Positions 26,101 through 32,084 of a DNA stretch of 64,000 nucleotides are shown here, in pieces. The stretch's first letter is position 1. Each line of letters starts with the position of its first letter. Source of the DNA: Microlunatus phosphovorus NM-1 (GTDB taxonomy: Bacteria; Actinomycetota; Actinomycetes; Propionibacteriales; Propionibacteriaceae); NCBI RefSeq assembly GCF_000270245.1, contig NC_015635.1:5619124-5683123 (forward strand), in the 5' to 3' direction. The notes beneath the pieces are model-generated. The model searched no databases. It was not told the DNA's origin and saw nothing but the letters and a program-made list of their open reading frames with translations. Both the position numbers and the translations under genes were made by a program.

Positions 26101-26943
26101 CTGGAGCGTCGGCTCCGTCAGCCGATCCCCAAGGTCACCTCGACCCCGCCGATCACCATTCCCGCGCATGCCCGTTCGGCCGGCTCCGTCACCTCACCGA
26201 TCCCACGGTCGGCGACCAGCCCGTCGCAGCAGGAGGACTCGGTGCGGGTGACGCTGATCCGTCAGCCCACGCCACCACCACCGTCGCGACCGCTGCGCAA
26301 GCCGACCAAGCCGGGTCCGGCTCAGCCGCGGCGCTGGATGGCACTGATCGCGGCCATGGGTCTGCTGCTGCTGGCCACCGGGATCACCTCGGCCGTCGTC
26401 CTCAACCAGCGTCAGGGTGCCGCTCCGTCGGATCAGTCGCCCTCAGCCAGCCAGCCGAACCCGCCCGCGAGCTCCGGCCCGCTCCAGATCACCGGCGCCC
26501 GGGCGTTCGACCCGCAGGGCGACCCGCCCAACGACGAGAACAACGGTGACGCCAAGCTCGCGATCGACGGCGACCCGAAGACCCGCTGGACCACGGTGCG
26601 CTATCTCGGCACCCCGAAGCTCGGGGGGCTGAAGCGGGGAGTCGGCCTGATCGTCGATCTGGGCAAGCCGGTGCCGGTGAGCCAGGTGAACCTGAGGCTG
26701 TCCGGCAAGGGCACCAATGTGCAGATCCGGGTGCCGAAGACCGATCCAGCGACAGTCACGAAACCTCCGATGAAGTCGGACAGTCAGTGGCGTACGGTGG
26801 GTTCCCAGGCCAAAGCGGGCAGTTCCGCGTCGATCAAGCTCAAGGCTCCGGAGACCACCCGGTTCGTCCTTGTCTATCTGACCTCCTTGCCGAAGGAGGG
26901 TGGCGGCTACCGGGGCGGGATCTACGAGGTCGAGGTGGTGTAG
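23164..26943 (+). CDS. murJ: Lipid II flippase MurJ fused to pseudokinase and extracellular domain
   Basis: Protein of 1259 residues. The MurJ/MviN core (about 20-540, fourteen hydrophobic segments; begins ISSGAIMAAGTAVSRMMGF) moves lipid II across the membrane. A disordered linker (about 545-715) leads to a protein-kinase-like domain (about 717-965) that lacks catalytic residues: the VAIK lysine is replaced (VVVHLLA), HRD reads HQR (YHQRINPDTVIL) and DFG reads ISG. One transmembrane helix (about 1055-1078) precedes an extracellular discoidin-like domain (about 1100-1259; LAIDGDPKTRWTT). The same plan is known for mycobacterial MviN (Rv3910), whose pseudokinase binds FhaA after phosphorylation. 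Translation is coupled to the DUF6049 gene. Confidence 0.95.
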   Translation: MSEAEAVETRPSDRQARHRLISSGAIMAAGTAVSRMMGFGRFVLLVFLFGNGTRQADMFTLANTVPNSMYILLAGGILNTVLVPQIVRAVKSDSDRGEAYTNRIMTLGLIGLFIITLALTLASPWIISLYSAGDWKDPVVAAQYQSMVALAYYCMPQVFFYGAFVLAGQVLNSRDKFGPMMWAPIANNVVSIAVLLLFWIVFGQSDTAAAFTPGQEALLGIGSTVGVAAQAAILVPYLRAVGFHFQPRFDFKGTGLGHTVRLAKWVLGYVLVTQLALVVINKVATGATIHGGGGGLAAYGYAYAIWILPHSLITVSLATAMLPSASRLAAAGDLKGVAEETTRTMRLALSVLVPTSVAFVVLGLPIAQLVFGFGKGAADWQYTGYALMALGIGLVPFTLQYVCLRAFYALENTKTPFAIQVVIATANVVIGVGLVIYLDSNPLVAAALALGYSLAYVIGVLLSFRKLRSSLPALSLRPILALVVRTGLASIPAGLAAWLVVRFVAADSQLLRAATLAIAGLLAIGLYVVAARILRIREVTDIVGAVRRRNRQGGNAAKPGGPGVSATDDPTAGATEEAVGSAGSSGTEGKRTVATAVRANSPDQDDVGDSTLIRQAGSPSIRASADPTPMAGPIENVDPMVTFAGASTMPGPASAPPSAPGPTDVLGGISTTGSQHHDAGDADSADPLVGPEPGATGDSLTPDASPSTLPRITTSAGTVLGYRYRMEELLAESSRTVTWRAFDLVLSRSVVVHLLAPLDPQAPEILETARQAALAVDSRFLRVLDAIYSDDPEQGSYVVCEYAVGRSLEVLLSHGPLSGLEAAWVVREVADALSGVHGLGLYHQRINPDTVILTPDGHVKISGLLIEAALRPAPGNALPRAADLSSEHLDVLDLGRLLYACLVSRWPGGPAFSLPGAPVAGRHLMSPRQVRAGVSPTLDVVCDQILGDPPRHRAERLITANDVVNALTKVLGTADASADLERRLRQPIPKVTSTPPITIPAHARSAGSVTSPIPRSATSPSQQEDSVRVTLIRQPTPPPPSRPLRKPTKPGPAQPRRWMALIAAMGLLLLATGITSAVVLNQRQGAAPSDQSPSASQPNPPASSGPLQITGARAFDPQGDPPNDENNGDAKLAIDGDPKTRWTTVRYLGTPKLGGLKRGVGLIVDLGKPVPVSQVNLRLSGKGTNVQIRVPKTDPATVTKPPMKSDSQWRTVGSQAKAGSSASIKLKAPETTRFVLVYLTSLPKEGGGYRGGIYEVEVV

Positions 26944-27582
26944 TTGCGGGCCGGTGCCACCGGAGTCACCAGTGCTCTGGCGACCTTTGACGGTGCCCCG
27001 ACGACCACCAACCCGGATGCCGCACTGCTCGCCGCCCACGTCGCCGGCGATCCGAACGCCTTCGCCACGCTGGTCCACCGTCATCAAGACCGGCTCTGGG
27101 CCGTGGCCTTGCGGATGATGCGCAACCCGCACGACGCCGCCGACGCGTTGCAGGACGCGTACGTGGCCGCGTTCCGACGGGCTGCCGGGTTCCGCGGCGA
27201 GGCACAGGTCTCGACCTGGCTGCATCGGATCGTGGTGAACGCCTGCCTCGACCGGCTCCGCCAGTTGCAGCGACGGCAGCGCGAACAGCCGCTGCCGGAC
27301 GACCCGGAGCGTACGGCGGAGCTGGCCGAGCCGGCCGAGCAGAGCCCTGTCGAGCAGCGCGAGGTGCAGCGGGACCTGATCGAGGCACTGGCGGAGTTGA
27401 ACGATGATCAGCGGAACGCACTGGTCGTGGTCGATGTCGAGGGATACTCGGTCCAGGAGGCTGCGGACATCCTCGGCGTACCGGTCGGCACGGTGAAGAG
27501 CCGCTGTGCTCGAGGTCGGGTACGGCTGGCTCGGCTGCTTCGAGAACGGGGAGCGCTGATCGGCAGGGAGGGAGAGACCTGA
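26944..27582 (+). CDS. sigM: ECF RNA polymerase sigma factor SigM
   Basis: Sigma factor of 212 residues. Region 2 (about 35-100: LVHRHQDRLWAVALRMMRNP, DAADALQDAYVAAFRR, STWLHRIVVNACLDRLR) and region 4 (about 145-200: LNDDQRNALVVVDVEGYSVQ, VGTVKSRCARGRVRLARLL) are clear. The only possible start is TTG at 26944, directly after the murJ stop and in the same frame, separated by a single TAG. The order murJ-sigM-anti-sigma-trxB-trxA is that of mycobacteria (Rv3910-Rv3914). It overlaps the next gene by one base (TGATG). Confidence 0.93.
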   Translation: MRAGATGVTSALATFDGAPTTTNPDAALLAAHVAGDPNAFATLVHRHQDRLWAVALRMMRNPHDAADALQDAYVAAFRRAAGFRGEAQVSTWLHRIVVNACLDRLRQLQRRQREQPLPDDPERTAELAEPAEQSPVEQREVQRDLIEALAELNDDQRNALVVVDVEGYSVQEAADILGVPVGTVKSRCARGRVRLARLLRERGALIGREGET

Positions 27583-28058
27583 TGGCCCAGCCGCTTCCGC
27601 TGTCCTACAACTGGCGCACCCCGGTGGTCTTCGCGACGGTCGCGCTGGTCGTGCTGCTCGGCATCCTCATCCGCGGCCAGGCGGTCGGCTGGTGGTCGGC
27701 TTCCCTTCTGCTGTTGCTCTGCTGGGCGGGCTATTGCCTGGTGGTCTGGTTGCGCACCCGGGCGTACCTGCTTACCGAGGGGCCGGTCCTCACCACCCGG
27801 CACTGGCGCTCGTACGAACGGGTCGAGGGACCGCAGGTGCGAGCGGTCAAGGAGATCATCACGCCGAGCGGCCCGTCGTACCGGCTCCAGGTCGAACGTC
27901 TGGGTGAGCTGAGGTGGCTGACCGTGCCGACCGCCCAGCTGCGGCGCGGAACCGCGACCCTGTTCACGTGGATACTGAGCCAGGCACCGGACGCGGCCTT
28001 GGACAAGCGGTCGCGTCGTACGCTCGAACTGCTGCAGACCCGAGGGCTGGTCGAATGA
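27582..28058 (+). CDS. Two-helix membrane protein with PH-like cytoplasmic domain
   Basis: Protein of 158 residues. Two transmembrane segments (about 13-32 and 36-55) are followed by a beta-rich domain (AYLLTEGPVLTTRHW, YRLQVERLGELRWLTVPTA) that looks like a bacterial PH domain. It is sandwiched between sigM and the anti-sigma gene with overlaps on both sides (TGATG, ATGA), so the three are translated together. A modulatory role in SigM signalling is possible but not shown. Confidence 0.7.
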   Translation: MAQPLPLSYNWRTPVVFATVALVVLLGILIRGQAVGWWSASLLLLLCWAGYCLVVWLRTRAYLLTEGPVLTTRHWRSYERVEGPQVRAVKEIITPSGPSYRLQVERLGELRWLTVPTAQLRRGTATLFTWILSQAPDAALDKRSRRTLELLQTRGLVE

Positions 28059-28897
28059 CCACGCCGCCGTTTCCTCCCGACGAAGAACATTCGATGCCCG
28101 ATCAGCTCGCCAGCCAACCCGCCGCGGATACCGTCGGTGGGCATCTCGGGTTGGACGAGCTGGCCGACCTGGCGGTGGGAGAGCCACCGACAGACCCGGT
28201 CATCGCCGCCGGAGTCGAGGCTCACCTGGCCGACTGTGCCAGGTGTCAGGCCGAGTTCGCGCAAGTGCAGGCCGATCTCGACCTGATGAGCTCTGCCTTG
28301 GGGTCGCTGGAGCTGAGGTACGGACCGTCAGCTGACCTGCCGGTGACCGTGGCGGCACGGTTGGACCGGGTGCTGGCCGAGGAGTCCGACGTCGCTGTCT
28401 CCCCTTCGCCGGCAACCGACAACGCCGTAGCTGACAACCCAGCAACCGACAACATAGTGCCGTTGCGGCAGCCCACCCCGCTGAAGGCGCCGGCCACCGC
28501 TTCCTATGTGAAGCAGACCGGCTTTCTCAAGATCATGCTGGTCGCTGCCGCGGCGGCATCGGTGGTCGGGTTCAGCGGCTATGTGATCAGCGCGTCGGCC
28601 GGGATGAACGAGCCTTCGGCGATCTCACCGGTCCAGGTCCAACCGGATGCCCTGGCGTCACAGGCATCCGAGCTGGCCGAGAACCGCGATCTGGATCCCC
28701 ATCTGTTCTCTGCCGCCTGGCGCTGTGCCCGACAGGTGATCGACGGCCGGATCACCGGGATCACCCCCGTCTACACCGAGGGCGAAGAGACCTACCTCGT
28801 TTACACCCGCGCCGGCGGGATCACGTACGCGAGGCTGCTGCACGGCTGCGCCGAGGACACCCCCACGGCAGGTGCTCCGGTCCGCCTCACCGAATAG
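28055..28897 (+). CDS. rsmA: Zinc-binding transmembrane anti-sigma factor for SigM
   Basis: Protein of 280 residues. The cytoplasmic N-terminal domain has HLGLDELADLA and the zinc motif HLADCARC (HxxxCxxC), the ZAS fold of anti-sigma factors. A long Pro/Ala linker leads to one transmembrane segment (about 158-178: ILMVAAAAASVVGFSGYV-like) and an extracytoplasmic domain with two Cys (WRCARQVI and LLHGCAED). It is the counterpart of Rv3912/RsmA. ATG at 28055 overlaps the previous stop by ATGA; a longer frame from 27914 lies inside the previous gene and is rejected. Confidence 0.85.
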   Translation: MTTPPFPPDEEHSMPDQLASQPAADTVGGHLGLDELADLAVGEPPTDPVIAAGVEAHLADCARCQAEFAQVQADLDLMSSALGSLELRYGPSADLPVTVAARLDRVLAEESDVAVSPSPATDNAVADNPATDNIVPLRQPTPLKAPATASYVKQTGFLKIMLVAAAAASVVGFSGYVISASAGMNEPSAISPVQVQPDALASQASELAENRDLDPHLFSAAWRCARQVIDGRITGITPVYTEGEETYLVYTRAGGITYARLLHGCAEDTPTAGAPVRLTE

Positions 28898-28920
28898 CCC
28901 GCGCTACGCCGCAAAGGCAG

Positions 28921-30186
28921 TCACGCTTGCCAGAGGCGGTCGATCGGCATGACGTGGAGGCGGTCTTCGTAGGTATAGCTGCGCGCACCGGTATAAAGCA
29001 CGACGCCGGCAATGAAGGCATCGCCGAGATGGTCACGTAGAGATCGCAGACCCGGAAAGTCACTTCCGCTGGCTCGGCTGGCCGCTTTGATCTCGAACGC
29101 GACCACACGGCCGTCATCTGTCTCGATCACCAGGTCGACTTCAACGCCGTCTCGAGTTCGCCAGTGACCCGCGGACGAGATCCCGTCAGTCCAACTGGCC
29201 TGTGCGAGGACTTCCCCGACAACAAAGCTCTCCAGCAGATGGCCGAATTGAGTGAGGACGGCGGGATCCTTACTCGCCAGCTTGTCCGAGGTCAGTCGCA
29301 GCAGCCTGGCGGCAACACCAGAATCGATCAGGTGCGCCTTCGGCCTCGCCGTGGTCCTCTTCGTCAGTGTGCGATCCCACGACGGCAGCATCCGGACCAG
29401 GAAGACCGCCTCGAGGAGACGTATGTAGTCTCGCGCCGTCCTCTCGTTGATCCCGAGATCGCCCGCAAGCTGGGCACCATTCAGCACCTGCGCGGTCTGT
29501 CCAGCGAGTCGTTCGAGCACGAGCGGCAGCAGGTGCGCCTGCCGTACACGAGAAAGTTCTTCGACGTCACGTTCGAGGGTGAGCCGGACCCATTCATCGA
29601 TCCACCGTGAGCGTGCGGACGCATCGTGCGCTGCCAAGGCGAGAGGAAACCCTCCGCGCGCTACCCGGTCGACGTAGTCCTGCCTGGTGCTCGTCGATGC
29701 CGGGGCGACAATCGCTTCAGCGGGTCCGTTCAGTAGGCCGAGGAGGAGATCACTTTCTGAGTGCTCGAGCTCGACCTGAGACAGCGGTAGAACCGGGAGA
29801 CGCTGCAGCCGACCGGTAAGTGCTTGCGCCGCCCGCGGCAGCGACTCGTGACGAGCCGACCCGGTCAGTACGAACTGCCCAGGTCGGCTCGACCGATTCA
29901 GCCGTGCCTTGATGGCATCCAGCACGATCGGCGCATGCTGGTACTCATCGATGAGCACTGGGCCAGGACCGTCGACCATCGCCGCGGGATCCCGGCGCAC
30001 TGCGGTGCGCATGTCGACATCATCAAGATCGAGGACGTCGCCGCCGAGTCGCCCGGCCAGAGCCATCAGGAGAGTGGACTTGCCAACCGTGCGCGGGCCC
30101 TCGAGCAAGACGACGGGGCTCTCCGCGCAGCGGTCGATCGCGACCGGAAAAATCCTGCGTTCGACCAGGTCACCGCTAGTTTCCAT
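28921..30186 (-). CDS. DUF4143-type AAA ATPase
   Basis: Protein of 421 residues. The N-terminal AAA part has Walker A GPRTVGKST (about 31-39), Walker B VLIDEYQHAP and sensor FVLTGSARH. The middle holds a winged-helix-like region (LAGDLGINERTARDYIRLLE). The C-terminal DUF4143 part has a PD-(D/E)xK-like signature, VEVDLVIETDDGRVVAFEIK, with Asp, Glu and Lys in register. Such genes are scattered by horizontal transfer and their function is not settled. It interrupts the usually contiguous anti-sigma/trxB pair and runs opposite to both. Codon use is less GC-rich at third positions than its neighbours, which supports acquisition. Confidence 0.85.
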   Translation of the reverse strand: METSGDLVERRIFPVAIDRCAESPVVLLEGPRTVGKSTLLMALAGRLGGDVLDLDDVDMRTAVRRDPAAMVDGPGPVLIDEYQHAPIVLDAIKARLNRSSRPGQFVLTGSARHESLPRAAQALTGRLQRLPVLPLSQVELEHSESDLLLGLLNGPAEAIVAPASTSTRQDYVDRVARGGFPLALAAHDASARSRWIDEWVRLTLERDVEELSRVRQAHLLPLVLERLAGQTAQVLNGAQLAGDLGINERTARDYIRLLEAVFLVRMLPSWDRTLTKRTTARPKAHLIDSGVAARLLRLTSDKLASKDPAVLTQFGHLLESFVVGEVLAQASWTDGISSAGHWRTRDGVEVDLVIETDDGRVVAFEIKAASRASGSDFPGLRSLRDHLGDAFIAGVVLYTGARSYTYEDRLHVMPIDRLWQA

Positions 30187-30201
30187 TAGTCAACCATAGT
30201 C

Positions 30202-30293
30202 GAGTTGCCGAACTGCCGAGGCTTGAGTTGCCGAACTGCCAACCCTTGAACTTCCGATCTGCCGCGACACGAACTGCCGAACTGCCAGCTTCG
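30202..30293. repeat. Four tandem 23-bp repeats upstream of the DUF4143 ATPase
   Basis: Units begin at 30202, 30225, 30248 and 30271. Each starts GAGTTGCCGAACTGCC or a variant (GAACTTCCGATCTGCC, GAACTGCCGAACTGCC) followed by a variable 7-base tail. They lie 16 bases before the ATPase start and just upstream of the trxB promoter. There are no spacers, so this is not a CRISPR. The iteron-like layout suggests a repeated protein-binding site. Confidence 0.8.
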
Positions 30294-30346
30294 CCGCCAA
30301 CCAGGCGTGACCCTGGGGGCCGGCGGGTCGGCACCGAACCCATGCC

Positions 30347-30372
30347 GGAATAGCGCTCGACCAGCGAACGTT
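30347..30372 (+). promoter_or_regulatory. SigR/SigH-type oxidative-stress promoter of trxB
   Basis: GGAAT (30347-30351), exactly 18 bases, then GTT (30370-30372) fit the GGAAY-N18-GTT consensus of disulfide-stress sigma factors SigR (Streptomyces) and SigH (mycobacteria), which drive trxBA in those genera. The transcript would begin near 30380 and carry a leader of about 135 bases. TAAGGT at 30401-30406 could be a separate housekeeping -10. Confidence 0.55.
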
Positions 30373-30513
30373 GCTCGCGTGCGACGAGGATGCATCGCTG
30401 TAAGGTGGCCCAGACCGCGACCGGCCCAAAGGTCGGCGCGTCCGACGGGCTCTCCTTCCCCAGCGCGTCCCAGTCGCAGGAACCGAGCAGACGAGTATTC
30501 GAGAGCAGGACGG

Positions 30514-31509
30514 ATGAGCCCCAACACCTCCACCGAGATTCGTGACGTCATCATCGTCGGCAGCGGACCGGCCGGCTACACCGCCGCGGTGTACGCGGCC
30601 CGGGCCGACTTGAAGCCGCTGGTCTTCGAGGGGTCGATCACCGCCGGCGGTGCGCTGATGAACACCACCGAGGTGGAGAACTTCCCCGGTTTCACCGACG
30701 GGATCATGGGCCCGGAGCTGATGGAGAACATGCGCGCCCAGGCCGAGCGCTTCGGCGCCGAACTGGTTGTCGAGGACATCGCCGCAATGGATCTGACGGG
30801 TCCGGTCAAGACGGTCACCGACGGGGAGGGGAAGATCTACTCCGCTCGCACCGTGATCCTGGCGACCGGCTCGGCGTACCGCAAGCTCGGTATCGCCGAC
30901 GAGGACCGGCTGTCCGGGCACGGTGTGTCCTGGTGCGCCACCTGCGACGGATTCTTCTTCCGTGGCAAGGACATCGCAGTCGTCGGCGGCGGCGACTCGG
31001 CCATGGAGGAGGCGACCTTCCTCTCCCGGTTCGCGAACTCGGTGACCGTGATCCATCGCCGCGATCACCTGCGGGCCAGCAAGATCATGGCCGCCCGCGC
31101 GGAGAACGACCCGAAGATCTCCTTCGCCTGGAACAGTGCGGTCACCGCCCTGCACGGCGAGAAGTCGCTGGAGTCAGTGTCCCTGCGCGACACCGTGACC
31201 GGTGAGGACCGTACGTTGGAGATCCAGGGTCTGTTCATCGCGATCGGCCACGATCCCCGCTCCGAGTTGATTCAGGGTCAGGTCGACACCGACGCCGAGG
31301 GCTACGTCCTCACCGAGGGCAAGAGCACCCGGACCAACCTGGTCGGTGTCTTCGCCTGTGGTGACCTGGTCGACCACACCTACCGGCAGGCGATCACCGC
31401 GGCCGGCAGCGGGTGTGCCGCCGCCCTGGATGCCGAGCGCTACCTGGCCGACTTACACGACGCGGCCGAGGTCGAGGCCGCCGCCCTCGCCGAGACCGTC
31501 ACTGTCTAA
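30514..31509 (+). CDS. trxB: Thioredoxin reductase
   Basis: Flavoenzyme of 331 residues that reduces thioredoxin with NADPH. The FAD motif is [19 protein letters not shown] (about 13-31), the redox-active disulfide CATC (about 142-145), the NADPH motif [17 protein letters not shown] (near 160), and the second FAD motif [20 protein letters not shown] is near the C-terminus. ATG at 30514 has GCAGGA just upstream and starts at the family N-terminus. It precedes trxA by 119 bases. Confidence 0.97.
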   Translation: MSPNTSTEIRDVIIVGSGPAGYTAAVYAARADLKPLVFEGSITAGGALMNTTEVENFPGFTDGIMGPELMENMRAQAERFGAELVVEDIAAMDLTGPVKTVTDGEGKIYSARTVILATGSAYRKLGIADEDRLSGHGVSWCATCDGFFFRGKDIAVVGGGDSAMEEATFLSRFANSVTVIHRRDHLRASKIMAARAENDPKISFAWNSAVTALHGEKSLESVSLRDTVTGEDRTLEIQGLFIAIGHDPRSELIQGQVDTDAEGYVLTEGKSTRTNLVGVFACGDLVDHTYRQAITAAGSGCAAALDAERYLADLHDAAEVEAAALAETVTV

Positions 31510-31628
31510 CCCTTGCCCCGGATCGTCCACCGTCCGCCGCCAGTGAGAATTCTGGTGTTCTGTCCACGTCGACGGTGGACCAGATACCGGAAATCCACCT
31601 AAAGAATCACCTATCGAGGAGCAGTCAC

Positions 31629-31952
31629 ATGAGCGCAGTCACCGAAGTCACGGATGCCAACTTCGAGGAGGTCGTCCTCAAGTCCGACAAGCCGGTCATG
31701 GTCGACTATTGGGCCGACTGGTGCGGTCCGTGCAAGCAGGTCGCCCCGATCATCGAGGAACTCGCCAAGACCTATGGCGACAAGGTGACCTTCGTAAAGA
31801 TGGACACCAACGTCAACCCGGTGACCCCGGCAAACAACCAGGTCCTCGGCCTGCCGACCATCCAGGTCTACACCGGTGGCGAGCTGGTCAAGGCGTTCAC
31901 CGGCGCCAAGCCCAAGTCGGTCCTGCTGCGGGCCATCGAGGAATACCTCTGA
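31629..31952 (+). CDS. trxA: Thioredoxin
   Basis: Thioredoxin of 107 residues, the standard size. The active site is DWCGPCKQ (about 30-37), preceded by VMVDYWA and followed by the cis-proline loop LPTIQVYTGG. It receives electrons from the adjacent TrxB. CGAGGAG lies 7 bases before the ATG. A family 1 palindromic repeat begins 33 bases after the stop. Confidence 0.97.
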   Translation: MSAVTEVTDANFEEVVLKSDKPVMVDYWADWCGPCKQVAPIIEELAKTYGDKVTFVKMDTNVNPVTPANNQVLGLPTIQVYTGGELVKAFTGAKPKSVLLRAIEEYL

Positions 31953-31985
31953 TCTCCTTCCCGAGCGGCCGAACCCCGACCTGAT

Positions 31986-32048
31986 CTGCTCGATCTTGTC
32001 GGATCTGCACTGGCTAGAGATAGAGCAAGACCGACAAGATCGAGCAAG
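31986..32048. repeat. Dispersed palindromic repeat family 1, copy 3
   Basis: Left arm CTGCTCGATCTTGTCGG (31986-32002) and right arm CCGACAAGATCGAGCA (32031-32046) are perfect complements over 16 bases, better than in copies 1 and 2. The core (32003-32030) is more diverged but keeps GATAGAGC in the orientation of copy 2. It lies between trxA and the PEP-utilising enzyme gene. Confidence 0.8.
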
Positions 32049-32084
32049 TCCGGGCCTTCTGCCGAGGGCGTACATTCAGGAACT

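Noticed and set aside
27914..28054. Longer start for the anti-sigma gene
   Set aside because: The extra 47 codons lie wholly inside the preceding gene in another frame; the ATG at 28055 overlaps the previous stop as ATGA and starts at the zinc-domain N-terminus.
30202..30293. Possible small CRISPR array
   Set aside because: The units are directly contiguous with no unique spacers, only 23 bp long, and no cas genes are present.
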